The notes under the pieces: generated by a model | Seen by the model: only the letters and a program-made list of their open reading frames with translations | What the model was told of the DNA's origin: nothing | Database searches by the model: none | NCBI GenBank assembly: GCA_052387235.1 | Contig: JBQTJJ010000121.1 | Span: forward strand, 1-25,630 | Direction of reading: 5' to 3' | Source: JBQTJJ01 sp052387235 | GTDB taxonomy: Bacteria > Actinomycetota > Acidimicrobiia > Acidimicrobiales > GCA-2861595 | DNA: 25,630 nucleotides | Made by a program: the position numbers and the translations under genes | In this document: positions 1 to 8,530 of the stretch, one piece after another | How positions within the stretch are numbered: the stretch's first letter is position 1 | How the letters are laid out: each line of letters opens with the position of its first letter

Positions 1-278
1 GGGGCGAAGCCGTCGCCGGCGATGCCCACCGACTCACCGGCCGCCACCACGCTGCGGGAGAGGCGCAGCTGGCACTTGCCGGGCGGGTACTGGGGCGGGC
101 GGCCGGCGGGCTGGCCGGGGGCGGCGCCGGGCCCGGGGGGGGTGCCGGGCGGGCGGCCCGACGGCTGGCCCGGCGGGCAGGGCTCGGTCTGGGCGCCGGC
201 CGGCGTGGGGAGCAGGAACGTCAGGGCGGCGGCGACCACCAGGGTCAGGGCGCTCACCAGCACGGTGCGGATCCTCAA
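1..278 (-). CDS. Secreted proline-rich protein, N-terminal part (cut by window edge)
   Basis: This frame runs off the left edge, so only the first 92 residues are visible. It begins with TTG at 278-276, preceded by AAAGGA seven bases upstream. The product opens with a classical signal peptide: MRIRT, then a hydrophobic stretch of about 20 residues, then a PTPAGAQ cleavage region. A linker of about 35 residues rich in Pro and Gly follows, with a Cys at each end (CPPGQPSG and GKCQLRLS). The visible part ends in VVAAGESVGIAGDGFAP, the usual first strand of Ig-like repeats in actinobacterial exported proteins ('...G..V.V.G.GFAPG'). It is therefore probably a cell-surface or secreted Ig-fold protein. 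The function is unknown and the C-terminus is not in the window. A competing frame on the same strand (34-306) is arginine/proline-rich and looks like a shadow. Confidence 0.72.
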   Translation of the reverse strand, partial: MRIRTVLVSALTLVVAAALTFLLPTPAGAQTEPCPPGQPSGRPPGTPPGPGAAPGQPAGRPPQYPPGKCQLRLSRSVVAAGESVGIAGDGFA

Positions 279-341
279 GGACCGGTCCTTTCTGGGGGCG
301 GCGCATGAGCTATCCAGGGAGGACGGCGCGCGAAAACCGAC

Positions 342-371
342 AGTCTTGTCGGGGGACATTCCGCCCGTCAA
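342..371 (-). promoter_or_regulatory. Possible promoter of the left-edge secreted protein
   Basis: Read on the minus strand, TTGACG (371-366) and AAGACT (347-342) are separated by 18 bases, which fits a sigma-70-type promoter with a weak -10. It would give a 5' UTR of about 55 nt before the TTG start at 278. The whole divergent gap 279-468 is clearly less GC-rich than its surroundings. I found no TANNNT box on the plus strand for the divergent gene at 469. Confidence 0.3.
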
Positions 372-468
372 CCATCCTCCCGACATTTCGGGGATATTCC
401 GACTATTCGTTGCTCTCCCCCCGTAGACGTGTTAGGACGTCACGATCCCGCCGCAAGGAGCCCGACCG

Positions 469-1842
469 ATGCCGCCTGCCCGCGCCGCGACGACTCGCCC
501 GCAGCGACCCCGAGCCCTGCTGCTGGCCGCCACCCTCGTGGCCACGCTCTTCACCGGGGTGGGCACCGCCCCGCCGGCGTCGGCCGCCACCCCCTACCCG
601 CTCGGCCCCGGCTACTGGATGTTCGCCCGGGACGGCGGGGTGTTCTCCTTCGGCGACGCCAGGTTCTTCGGCTCGGCCGGCGGCACGACGCTGAACCAGC
701 CCATCGTGGGCGGCGCCGCCCTCCCCCACCTCGAGGGGTACTGGATGGTGGCGGCCGACGGCGGGATCTTCGCGTTCGGCGGGGCCCAGTTCCTCGGCTC
801 CACCGGCGCCACCAGGCTCAACCGGCCCATCGTGGGCATGGTGGCCCACCCGTCGGGCCTGGGCTACCGGCTGGTGGCCTCCGACGGCGGCATCTTCTCC
901 TTCGGGGCGGCCAGGTTCTTCGGCTCCGCCGGCAACCTCACCCTGAACCAGCCCATCGTCGGCATGGCCGCCACGCCGTCGGGCAACGGGTACTGGCTGG
1001 TGGCGGCCGACGGCGGGATATTCGCCTTCGGCGACGCCAGGTTCTTCGGCTCCACCGGCGCCATCCGGCTGGCCAGCCCGGTGGTGGGCATGGCGGCGAC
1101 GCCCAGCGGCCAGGGGTACTGGCTGGTGGCGGCCGACGGCGGCGTGTTCGCCTTCGGCGACGCCAGGTTCTCCGGCTCCACCGGCGCCGTACGGCTGGCC
1201 CAGCCGATCCAGGGCATGGTGGCGTCGCCCACCGGCGCCGGCTACCACCTGGTGGCGGCCGACGGGGGTGTCTTCTCCTTCGGCGACGCGCTGTTCCAGG
1301 GCTCCACCGGCGGCATCAGGCTGGCCCAGCCCATCGAGGGCATGGCCAACCGCCCGCTGCACAGCGTGAAGGTCGACCCCTTCGAGGCGGACCGGGCCGG
1401 CCGCACCCAGGGCTGGGTCCAGGTGGGCCAGGACCTGCACCTCATCCTGAGCTGGGACGGGGCGGGCGACGTGCCCGCCGGCGCACGGGTCCTCGGGGTC
1501 GAGGGCCTCACCGTGAGCCAGCTGGGCGAGCTCCGCTTCGTGGTGGAGGGGACCACGGGCTGTCCCGGCAACCCCCGCCTCCTCCTCTACGTCGACTCCA
1601 ACAGCGACGGCGTGGGCGACACCACCCGCACCTACGCCTGCACGCCCGGGGCCAGCGCCAAGGCCTTCAGCCCCACGCTCGGGGCACCCGGGGCGCCCCC
1701 GGTGGCGGGCGACGCCGGCGTCGTCGGCCTCGACATCGTGCTGGGCGGCGCCGGCACCGCCAACCTGGACCAGTTCACGGTGGCCGGCATCACCGTGAAC
1801 GACTTCCGCAGCTTCAACCCCCTCGGCGCCGTCCCTGGGTAG
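469..1842 (+). CDS. Exported protein with six 42-residue propeller-like repeats
   Basis: 457 residues. The ATG at 469 has AAGGAG eight bases upstream. Residues 1-40 form a signal peptide (Arg-rich start, LLLAATLVATLFTG core, ASAA cleavage site). Residues 48-299 are six uninterrupted repeats of exactly 42 residues, consensus GYWLVAADGGIFAFGDA then RFFGSTG...LN.PIVGMAATPSG. The final 158 residues form a separate domain with no motif I recognise; it contains DSNSDGVGD, which could bind Ca2+. Proteins with this repeat are frequent in Acidimicrobiia, usually as unnamed secreted proteins. Six repeats with one aromatic-rich strand set each would suit a closed six-bladed beta-propeller, but that is an inference. 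No enzyme motif is visible. It is followed by a hybrid kinase on the same strand after 94 bp, so co-transcription is possible but unproven. Confidence 0.85.
   Translation: MPPARAATTRPQRPRALLLAATLVATLFTGVGTAPPASAATPYPLGPGYWMFARDGGVFSFGDARFFGSAGGTTLNQPIVGGAALPHLEGYWMVAADGGIFAFGGAQFLGSTGATRLNRPIVGMVAHPSGLGYRLVASDGGIFSFGAARFFGSAGNLTLNQPIVGMAATPSGNGYWLVAADGGIFAFGDARFFGSTGAIRLASPVVGMAATPSGQGYWLVAADGGVFAFGDARFSGSTGAVRLAQPIQGMVASPTGAGYHLVAADGGVFSFGDALFQGSTGGIRLAQPIEGMANRPLHSVKVDPFEADRAGRTQGWVQVGQDLHLILSWDGAGDVPAGARVLGVEGLTVSQLGELRFVVEGTTGCPGNPRLLLYVDSNSDGVGDTTRTYACTPGASAKAFSPTLGAPGAPPVAGDAGVVGLDIVLGGAGTANLDQFTVAGITVNDFRSFNPLGAVPG
610..1365 (+). repeat. Six in-frame tandem repeats of 126 bp
   Basis: The units start at 610, 736, 862, 988, 1114 and 1240, each exactly 126 bp with no spacer. 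The best kept positions encode DGG, F.FG.A.F.GS.G and P(I/V).GM. Repeats 4 and 5 are the most alike at the DNA level and repeats 1 and 6 the most diverged, as expected if copies were added or exchanged in the middle. Confidence 0.9.
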
Positions 1843-1883
1843 CGCCGACGCCCCCCATGGGCGCGGAACCTCCCCGAAAGGTC

Positions 1884-1889
1884 TAATCT
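1884..1889 (+). promoter_or_regulatory. Possible -10 box for the hybrid histidine kinase gene
   Basis: TAATCT matches TANNNT and lies 47 bp before the ATG at 1937, in a locally AT-richer patch. No good -35 is visible 17-18 bp upstream. It would give a leader of about 40 nt with the Shine-Dalgarno GGGGAGG at 1926-1932. Confidence 0.35.
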
Positions 1890-1936
1890 TGGGGATTCGC
1901 CGGCTTGATGCGAGCGGGCCGGAGTGGGGAGGCGGC

Positions 1937-4456
1937 ATGACCACGCACACGGCGGGCGATCCCCCTCCGCCCACCGGTGCCGGCCCGGGCACCGAGGGGG
2001 CCGGCGACGCCACGTCCCCGGGCGACCGGCGGGCCCACCGCCCGGTGTCGCGCACCGTCCCGGCCCTGGTCCTGGTGGCATCGGTGACGGCCGCTTTCGC
2101 CACCTGGGGCCTCACCGCGAGCGTGGTGCGGGACCAGGAGCACCGCCTCCTCGACCAGCGGGCCGACGAGGTGAAGGCCCTGCTCCTCAACGCCTTCGTG
2201 GGGACCGAGTCCTCCCTGCAGGTCCTGGCCAACCTGGGCACGTCGCCCGACCCGGCCTCGGCCCCGCTCTTCGCCGAGAGCGCGCAGCCCCTGGTGAAGC
2301 TGGCCACGGTTGCGGTGGGGGCGGCGGTGCAGACGGGCGGCGGCTTCGTGGTGACCGGTGGCGCCGGCGACGTCCCCGCTCCGGGCCAGGCCCTCGACGC
2401 CGAGCGCTCCGCCCTGTTCACCCGGGCCCTCACGGCCACGGGCCCGGTGGCGACCACGGTGCCGGCGCCGAGAGGCAAGCGGCTCGTGCTGGCCGCCCCC
2501 GCCACCTCGGGCCGGGGCGTGGCGTTCCAGGAGACCATCCTCGACCCCGGCACGCCGGTGCCGTCCACGCCCGACTCGCCGTTCCGCGAGCTGCGCGTGG
2601 CGCTGTACCTGGGGGACGAGCCCGATCCGGAGCAACTGCTCCTCACCACCGAGGCCGAGGTCCCCCTCTCCGGACGGGTGGTCGAGGTCCCCTTCGAGGT
2701 GGGCTCGGACCGCTGGACCCTGGCCGTGTCGGCCCGCCAGCACCTCACCGGGTCCTTCGCCGCCGACGCGCCCAAGCTGCTGCTCGGCGCCGGCCTGGTG
2801 CTGGCGGCGGTGGCCACGGCCGTGGCCCACCTGCTCGTGCGCCGGCGCCAGTTCGCCCTGTCCCTCGTGGCCAGGCGCACCTCCGAGCTCCAGGCCACCC
2901 TGGCCGAGCTGGCCGGCACCCGCGCCGCCCTCGACCGCATGCTCACGGCCGGGCCCATGCTCGTCATCCGGGCCGACCCGACCCACGAGGGCGCCACCTA
3001 CGTCAGCCCCAACATCGAGCGGCTGTGCGGGTTGGCGCCGGCCGACACCGCCGCGCCCGACTTCCTCGCCGAGCGGGTCCACCCCGACGACCTGGCCGCG
3101 TTCCGGGCCGTCCTCGAGCGCATCGCGTCCGGGTCCTCGGCCCAGGAGACCCTGGAGTACCGCTTCCGCCACGGCGACGGCACCCACCGCTGGACGGCCG
3201 GGGTCTTCGTGGCCGACGACGGCTCCCCCGACCGCACCGACGCGGCCCGGCCCGTCCTCGTCTACGCCCTCGACGTCCACGACCGCCGGGCCGCCGACGA
3301 GGCCCGGCGGGAGGCCCAGGAGGCGGCCGAGTCGGCCAACATCGCCAAGAGCCAGTTCCTGTCCCGCATGAGCCACGAGCTGCGGACCCCGCTCAACGCC
3401 GTGCTGGGCTTCGGCCAGCTCCTCGAGCTGCAGACGCTCACCGAGGACCAGGCGGAGTACGTCGACTACATCGTCAAGGGCGGCCGCCACCTCCTCGACC
3501 TCATCAACGAGGTGCTCGACATCTCCCGCATCGAGGCCGGCGAGCTGGCCCTGTCGCCCGAGCCGGTGCTGGCCAGCGGGCTCATCGGCGAGGCCGTCGA
3601 CCTCATCCGCCCCCTCGCCGACCAGCGCGGGATCCAGGTCGTGGTGGACCGGTCGGGCCCGCCCGACGCCTACGTGTTCGCCGACCGCCAGCGGGCCAAG
3701 CAGATCCTGCTGAACCTGCTGTCGAACGCCGTCAAGTACAACCGCACCCGGGGCACCGTCGCCGTCTCGTGCACCCTCGTGTCGGCGACCCGTCTCGGCA
3801 TCCTGGTCACCGACACCGGCCCCGGGATCGCGGCCGAGCAGCTGGGCCGGCTGTTCACCGCCTTCGAGCGCCTGGGGGCCGAGCACACCGACGTGGAGGG
3901 CACGGGCATCGGCCTGGCGCTGTCCAAGCGCCTGGCCGAGGCCATGGACGGCCAGCTGTCGGCCACCAGCGTCCTGGGGCGGGGCAGCACGTTCGTGGTC
4001 GAGCTGCCCCGGGTGGAGGGGCAGGTCGAGCGCTACGAGCGCCTGAACGGGGCCGGGGACGAGCCGGCGCCGGCGCCGGCCGATTCCCGCCGCACGGTGC
4101 TCCACATCGAGGACAACCTGGCCAACCTGAACCTCATGGAGCGCATCCTGGCCAGGCGGTCCGACATCCAGGTGGTGGCGGCCATGCAGGGCTCGCTGGG
4201 CCTGGAGCTGGCGCGCGAGCACCGGCCGGCGATGATCCTGCTCGACCTGCACCTGCCCGACATGAGCGGCGAGCAGGTCCTCCAGCGGCTGCGGGACGAC
4301 CCGGTCACGTCGTCCATACCGGTGGTGATGGTGAGCGCCGACGCCACCACCGGCCAGATCCAGCGCCTGCTGTCGGCCGGCGCCGCCGCCTACGTCACCA
4401 AGCCCATCGACGTCCCCGCCATGCTCCGGGCCCTCGACGAGGTCCTCTCGAACTAG
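1937..4456 (+). CDS. Membrane hybrid sensor histidine kinase (sensor-PAS-HisKA-HATPase-REC)
   Basis: 839 residues from the ATG at 1937, chosen because GGGGAGG lies four bases upstream; an upstream TTG at 1889 is in frame but lacks a ribosome site. Order: TM1 about 40-64, an extracytoplasmic sensor region of about 215 residues, TM2 about 281-302, a short coiled stretch, a PAS domain about 332-449, and HisKA with H480 in MSHELRTP. The HATPase has an N-box (LLNLLSNAVKYN), DTGPGIA and GTGIGLALSKRL. The C-terminal receiver has acceptor D770 (LLDLHLP) and K822 (TKP). All catalytic residues are present, so an internal His-to-Asp relay is expected. There is no HPt domain and no output domain, so phosphate would have to pass on elsewhere or feed back. 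Its signal and partner are unknown. The REC-EAL protein about 15 kb away is a conceivable partner only by guilt of association. Confidence 0.93.
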   Translation: MTTHTAGDPPPPTGAGPGTEGAGDATSPGDRRAHRPVSRTVPALVLVASVTAAFATWGLTASVVRDQEHRLLDQRADEVKALLLNAFVGTESSLQVLANLGTSPDPASAPLFAESAQPLVKLATVAVGAAVQTGGGFVVTGGAGDVPAPGQALDAERSALFTRALTATGPVATTVPAPRGKRLVLAAPATSGRGVAFQETILDPGTPVPSTPDSPFRELRVALYLGDEPDPEQLLLTTEAEVPLSGRVVEVPFEVGSDRWTLAVSARQHLTGSFAADAPKLLLGAGLVLAAVATAVAHLLVRRRQFALSLVARRTSELQATLAELAGTRAALDRMLTAGPMLVIRADPTHEGATYVSPNIERLCGLAPADTAAPDFLAERVHPDDLAAFRAVLERIASGSSAQETLEYRFRHGDGTHRWTAGVFVADDGSPDRTDAARPVLVYALDVHDRRAADEARREAQEAAESANIAKSQFLSRMSHELRTPLNAVLGFGQLLELQTLTEDQAEYVDYIVKGGRHLLDLINEVLDISRIEAGELALSPEPVLASGLIGEAVDLIRPLADQRGIQVVVDRSGPPDAYVFADRQRAKQILLNLLSNAVKYNRTRGTVAVSCTLVSATRLGILVTDTGPGIAAEQLGRLFTAFERLGAEHTDVEGTGIGLALSKRLAEAMDGQLSATSVLGRGSTFVVELPRVEGQVERYERLNGAGDEPAPAPADSRRTVLHIEDNLANLNLMERILARRSDIQVVAAMQGSLGLELAREHRPAMILLDLHLPDMSGEQVLQRLRDDPVTSSIPVVMVSADATTGQIQRLLSAGAAAYVTKPIDVPAMLRALDEVLSN

Positions 4457-5727
4457 AGGAACTCCACGGTGGGCCCGGGCGGGAGGCGGTGGCGGGTGTC
4501 GAGCACGTAGCCCGAGGCGGCGGCCACGAGCCCGAGGTCGAAGTGGTCGTGGTCCACGAGAAGGACCACGGCGTCGGCCGCCTCGAGCTCCTCCCGGCCG
4601 GCGTCGACCCGCACCACCCGCTCGTCGACGGTCCCCTCCTGCACGTGGGGGTCGGCGGCCCGCACCTCGGCCCCCAGGGCCAGCAGGCGCTCGGCCACCA
4701 CCACCGCCGGCGACTCCCGGGCGTCGCTGGTGTTGCGCTTGTAGGCCAGGCCCAGCAGCAGCACCCGGCTCCCGTTGAGGGCCAGGCGCCTGCGGTTGAG
4801 GGCGGCCATGAGGCGGCGGGCAACGTAGTCCGGCATGTGGTCGTTCACGTCGTTGGCCAGCTCCACGAAGCGGAAGCTCTGGCCCAGCCGGCGCCGCACC
4901 CGCCACGACAGGTAGCTCGGGTCGATGGGCAGGCAGTGGCCGCCCACCCCGGGCCCGGGCTCGAAGCGCAGGTAGCCGAAGGGCTTGGTGGCGGCGGCGT
5001 CGATGGCCTCCCACACGTCGATGCCGAGGTCGCTCGCGAACATGGCCAGCTCGTTGACCAGCGCGATGTTGACGTGGCGGAAGGTGTTCTCCAGCAGCTT
5101 GGTGAGCTCGGCCTCCTTGGTGCCGGACACGGCCACGGTGCGCTCGACCAGCGTGTCGTAGAAGGCGCGGACGGCGGCCAGCGAGGCGGCGTCGACGCCC
5201 GACACCACCTTGGGCGTGTTGACCAGGCCGAACGTGGCGTTGCCGGGGTCGATGCGCTCGGGGCTGTAGCCGAGGGAGAAGTCCTCCCCCGCCACCAGCC
5301 CCGACGCCTGCTCCAGCCGCGGGCCCAGCAGCTCCTCGGTGGTGCCCGGGTAGGTGGTGGACTCGAGGACGACGGTGGCGCCCCGGCGGAGGTGGGGTCC
5401 CAGGGCCCGGGCCGACGACTCGATGTGCGACAGGTCGGGGACCCCCTCGCGCAGCGGGGTGGGGACGGTGATCACGGCCACGTCGAAGCCGGCCAGGGAC
5501 GAGGCCAGGGCGCTCGGCAGGTACCGGCCGGAGTCGAGGGCGGCGGCCAGCGCCGGGCCGGCGACGTCCTCCACGTAGGACTCCCCCGCCACCAGGCGCT
5601 TGACCCGGTGCTCGTCGACCTCGTAGCCGACCACGGTGTGGCCCACCTCTACCGCCCGCACGGCGAGGGGGAGGCCGACGTAGCCCTGGCCCACCACGAC
5701 GACCCGCTGCCCGCCCGGAGTGGTCAT
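4453..5727 (-). CDS. UDP-N-acetyl-hexosamine/UDP-glucose 6-dehydrogenase family protein
   Basis: 424 residues. It probably oxidises C6 of a UDP-sugar to the uronic acid in two NAD+ steps, supplying precursors for capsule, teichuronic-type polymer or glycan synthesis in the cytoplasm. The N-terminal Rossmann motif is VVVVGQGYVGLPLA (residues 9-22). TVPTPL (88-93) and YSPERIDPG (154-162) follow. The central helix has KLLENTFRHVNIAL, and the active-site loop GVGGHCLPIDP contains nucleophile C265. The C-terminal domain has AYKRNTSDARESP (328-340), typical of the UDP-GlcNAc/ManNAc (WecC/WbpA) branch more than of UDP-glucose enzymes, so substrate choice is open. It lies 45 bp downstream of the GGDEF gene on the same strand, and lepA is further upstream. 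Its TAG stop overlaps the stop of the convergent kinase gene. Confidence 0.93.
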   Translation of the reverse strand: MTTPGGQRVVVVGQGYVGLPLAVRAVEVGHTVVGYEVDEHRVKRLVAGESYVEDVAGPALAAALDSGRYLPSALASSLAGFDVAVITVPTPLREGVPDLSHIESSARALGPHLRRGATVVLESTTYPGTTEELLGPRLEQASGLVAGEDFSLGYSPERIDPGNATFGLVNTPKVVSGVDAASLAAVRAFYDTLVERTVAVSGTKEAELTKLLENTFRHVNIALVNELAMFASDLGIDVWEAIDAAATKPFGYLRFEPGPGVGGHCLPIDPSYLSWRVRRRLGQSFRFVELANDVNDHMPDYVARRLMAALNRRRLALNGSRVLLLGLAYKRNTSDARESPAVVVAERLLALGAEVRAADPHVQEGTVDERVVRVDAGREELEAADAVVLLVDHDHFDLGLVAAASGYVLDTRHRLPPGPTVEFL

Positions 5728-5772
5728 CGCCCCATCGTTGCAGACCGGCGCCGCGCCGCCGCGGCCGGCGCC

Positions 5773-6645
5773 CTACGCGCGCTTGTGCCGCTGCTTCTCC
5801 GCGAACATCACGTCGTCGGCCTCGGCCCAGGCCTCGGCCATCCCCGACGCCGGCCGGCGGCAGGCCCCGCCCACCGAGGCCGCCACCCCCTCCCGGTCGA
5901 GGGCCTCGCGCAGCCGGGACACCAGCACCTTGAGCTGGGGCTCCTCCACGTCGAGGGCCAGCACCGCGAACTCGTCGCCGCCGGTGCGGGCCACGACGTC
6001 GCTGTCACGGCTCGTCTCCCGGATGATCCGCGCCACCAGGCGCAGGACCAGGTCGCCGTGGAGGTGGCCCTCGGTGTCGTTGATCTCCTTCAGCTCGTCG
6101 AGATCGACGACCACCACCGCCGCCGTGCCCCCGTACCGGCGCCGGCGCTTCTCCTCGGCGTCGAGGGCCCGGTCCCAGGCCCGGCGGTTCGACACGCCGG
6201 TGAGGGCGTCGGTGAGGGCCTCCTCCTCCACCTGGCGGGCCCGCCTGGCCTCGGCGTCGGCCCGGGCCGCCTGGGCCTCGGTCTCCCACTCGGCCGAGGC
6301 CACGGCCGAGAGCAGGTCGGCCAGGCGGCCCACCCGGGCCAGCTCGGGGCAGGTGTCGGGGGCGCCGGGCCCGCCCAGGCCGCACAGGGCCCCGAAGCGC
6401 CCGCCGTCGGGCAGGTCGATGGGGACCACCAGGTCGTAGGCGGTGTCGGGGTGGATCCGGGTACCCGCCTCGGTGACGCCGCCGTTGCCGGCGCTGGCCA
6501 CCACCACCAGGTCGTCGCCGTCGGCCCGGCCCACCACCCAGGTGACGCCCGGGACGTGGTCGGCCGCGTCGTCGGCGACCGCCGCCGCCACGCGCCGAAA
6601 CCGAGTGGAGATCGGGCTCCGCCGATTGCCTCCGGTCACCTCCAC
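5773..6645 (-). CDS. GAF-like plus GGDEF diguanylate cyclase
   Basis: 290 residues from the GTG at 6645-6643. A second GTG six bases downstream is an equally possible start, since both are near the purine tract GGAAAGAG. Residues about 12-115 look like a small GAF-type sensor domain; 117-142 is an Ala/Glu/Arg-rich coiled coil; 143-285 is the GGDEF domain. Seen directly: DALTGVSNRR, the metal-binding Asp in VVDLDELKEIND, the signature TGGDEF (GGDEF at 222-226), and an RxxD inhibitory site (R213-D216) five residues before it. It should therefore make c-di-GMP from two GTP and be product-inhibited. There are no membrane segments, so it is soluble. It lies between lepA (73 bp upstream) and the nucleotide-sugar dehydrogenase (45 bp downstream). 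A TAGTCT box at 6669-6664 could give it its own promoter. Confidence 0.9.
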   Translation of the reverse strand: MEVTGGNRRSPISTRFRRVAAAVADDAADHVPGVTWVVGRADGDDLVVVASAGNGGVTEAGTRIHPDTAYDLVVPIDLPDGGRFGALCGLGGPGAPDTCPELARVGRLADLLSAVASAEWETEAQAARADAEARRARQVEEEALTDALTGVSNRRAWDRALDAEEKRRRRYGGTAAVVVVDLDELKEINDTEGHLHGDLVLRLVARIIRETSRDSDVVARTGGDEFAVLALDVEEPQLKVLVSRLREALDREGVAASVGGACRRPASGMAEAWAEADDVMFAEKQRHKRA

Positions 6646-6663
6646 CTCTTTCCGTTCACCTGA

Positions 6664-6669
6664 AGACTA
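6664..6669 (-). promoter_or_regulatory. Possible -10 box for the GGDEF gene
   Basis: On the minus strand TAGTCT ends 18 bases before the GTG at 6645, with GGAAAGAG between them. The lepA-GGDEF gap (6646-6718) is unusually AT-rich for this window, containing an AGAATTCT palindrome and ATATAG. No -35 consensus is visible. Confidence 0.35.
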
Positions 6670-6718
6670 AATGACTTCACGGCCTGGGGGGAGGAAGACA
6701 TATAGAAGAATTCTGCAG

Positions 6719-8515
6719 CTAGTCCTCGTCCAGGCGGAGGGCGCTCACGAACGCCTCCTGGGGCACCTCTACCCTTCCGATGCTCTTCATGCGCTTCTTG
6801 CCCTCCTTCTGGCGCTCGAGCAGCTTGCGCTTGCGGGTGATGTCGCCCCCGTAGCACTTGGCCAGCACGTCCTTGCGCTTCGCCTTCACGGTCTGGCGGG
6901 CGATGAAGCGACCGCCGATGGCGGCCTGGATGGGCACGTCGAACATCTGGCGGGGGATGAGCTCGCGCAGCTTCTCGCACATCTTGCGGCCGTAGACCTC
7001 GGCCTTGGAGCGGTGGATGATGCTGGAGAAGGCGTCCACCGCGACGCCGTTGAGGAGGATGTCGATCTTCACCAGGTCGGAGGCCTCGTACCCGGCCGGC
7101 TCGTAGTCGAGGCTGGCGTAGCCCTTGGTCCGGCTCTTGAGCTGGTCGAAGAAGTCGACCACCACCTCGGCCAGCGGCACCCGGTAGACCAGCTCCAGGC
7201 GCTCGGGGGAGAGGTACTCCATCTTCACCATGTCGCCCCGCCGGGTCTGGCACAGGTCCATCACCGTACCCGTGTACTCGGTGGGCAGCAGCACCGTGGT
7301 GGTGAGGAAGGGCTCCTCGATGGCCTCGACGTGGTTGGCGGCCGGCATGGCGCTGGGGTTGTCGACCTCGACGACGCTGCCGTCGGTGAGGTGGGCCAGG
7401 TAGGCCACGCTCGGGGCGGTGGCGATGAGGGCCAGGTCGAACTCGCGCTCGAGGCGCTCGCGCACGATCTCCATGTGGAGCAGGCCGAGGAACCCGCAGC
7501 GGAACCCGAAGCCGAGCGCGCCCGACGTCTCCGGCTCGTAGGTGAAGCTCGAGTCGTTGAGGCGCAGCTTCTCCAGGGCGTCGCGCAGGTCGGCGAAGTC
7601 GTCGCCCTCCACCGGGAACAGCCCGCAGAACACCATGGGCTTGGGGTCGAGGTAGCCGGGGAGGGGCTCGGTGGCGCCGCCGGCGACGGTGGTGACGGTC
7701 TCGCCCGAGCGGGCCTCGCCCACGTCCTTGATGCCGGCGATGAGGTAGCCGACCTCGCCGGGGCCGAGGCTCGCGACCGGCGTGGGGGCCGGCGCCCGTA
7801 TCCCGACCTCCTCGGCGTCGTGGGTGGCGGCGGCCTGCAGGAACCTCAGGCGCTGGCCCACGGTGAGGGTCCCGTCCACGATGCGGACCGCGCTCACCAC
7901 GCCCCGGTACTGGTCGTAGGACGAGTCGAAGATGAGGCCGCGCAGTGGCGCCCCGGGGTCGCCCACGGGGGCCGGGATGCGCTCCACCACCGCGTCCAGC
8001 AGCTCGCCCACGCCGGCACCCGTCTTGGCACTGATGCGCAGGATCGAGTCGGCCGGGATGCCGAGCACGGTCTCGATCTCGGCCGCGTAGCGGTCGGGGT
8101 CGGCGGCCGGGAGGTCGATCTTGTTGAGGGCGGCCACGATGTCGAGGTCGTGCTCCAGGGCCAGGTAGCAGTTGGCCAGGGTCTGGGCCTCGATGCCCTG
8201 GGCCGCGTCGACCAGCAGCACCACGCCCTCGCAGGCGGCCAGGCTGCGGCTCACCTCGTAGCCGAAGTCCACGTGCCCTGGCGTGTCGATGAGCTGGATG
8301 ACGTGGTCGCGCCACGACACCCGCACGTTCTGGGCCTTGATGGTAATGCCCCGCTCCCGCTCCAGGTCCATGGAGTCGAGGAACTGCTCGCGCATGTCCC
8401 GCGGGTCGACGGCGTGGGTGAGCTCGAGGATGCGGTCGGACAGCGTCGACTTGCCGTGGTCGATGTGGGCCACGATGCAGATGTTCCGGATTGTCCCGAG
8501 GGCGGTGACGGCCAT
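6719..8515 (-). CDS. lepA: Elongation factor 4 (LepA), back-translocating ribosomal GTPase
   Basis: 598 residues, the normal family length. The frame stays open upstream for another 51 codons, but that extension has no similarity to LepA. The ATG at 8515 begins MAVTALGTIRNICIVAHIDH, the standard LepA N-terminus. G1 is AHIDHGKST (16-24), switch II is DTPGHVDFGYEV, and G4 is NKIDLPAAD. The C-terminal LepA-specific domain is complete, ending in the lysine/arginine-rich segment ITRKRKLLERQKEGKKRMKS followed by ALRLDED. LepA acts on stalled or mis-translocated ribosomes. Its place near rpsT and holA follows the common actinobacterial order, but here a subtilase and a GGDEF-EAL gene lie between it and rpsT. 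The start is probably leaderless, as there is no Shine-Dalgarno and a TACGAT box lies nine bases upstream. Confidence 0.97.
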   Translation of the reverse strand: MAVTALGTIRNICIVAHIDHGKSTLSDRILELTHAVDPRDMREQFLDSMDLERERGITIKAQNVRVSWRDHVIQLIDTPGHVDFGYEVSRSLAACEGVVLLVDAAQGIEAQTLANCYLALEHDLDIVAALNKIDLPAADPDRYAAEIETVLGIPADSILRISAKTGAGVGELLDAVVERIPAPVGDPGAPLRGLIFDSSYDQYRGVVSAVRIVDGTLTVGQRLRFLQAAATHDAEEVGIRAPAPTPVASLGPGEVGYLIAGIKDVGEARSGETVTTVAGGATEPLPGYLDPKPMVFCGLFPVEGDDFADLRDALEKLRLNDSSFTYEPETSGALGFGFRCGFLGLLHMEIVRERLEREFDLALIATAPSVAYLAHLTDGSVVEVDNPSAMPAANHVEAIEEPFLTTTVLLPTEYTGTVMDLCQTRRGDMVKMEYLSPERLELVYRVPLAEVVVDFFDQLKSRTKGYASLDYEPAGYEASDLVKIDILLNGVAVDAFSSIIHRSKAEVYGRKMCEKLRELIPRQMFDVPIQAAIGGRFIARQTVKAKRKDVLAKCYGGDITRKRKLLERQKEGKKRMKSIGRVEVPQEAFVSALRLDED

Positions 8516-8524
8516 GCCGGGGCC

Positions 8525-8530
8525 ATCGTA
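8525..8530 (-). promoter_or_regulatory. -10 box of lepA (leaderless arrangement)
   Basis: On the minus strand TACGAT is followed by nine bases and then the lepA ATG. This is the same box and spacing as before the lipoprotein gene at 22895. A weak CCGACT lies about 19 bases further upstream as a possible -35. Transcription would begin at or next to the A of ATG. Confidence 0.55.

Noticed and set aside
610..1365. Regular repeats that could suggest a CRISPR array
   Set aside because: Units are 126 bp, contiguous and in frame, with no spacers; they encode protein repeats.
403..2997. Long minus-strand open frame opposite the propeller-like and kinase genes
   Set aside because: It lies antisense to two well-supported genes and its translation is Ala/Arg/Gly/Val-rich without domains, a normal by-product of very high GC.
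1924..6663. Plus-strand open frame of about 1,580 codons
   Set aside because: It crosses four recognised genes in other frames or strands (kinase, dehydrogenase, GGDEF); the translation is low-complexity.
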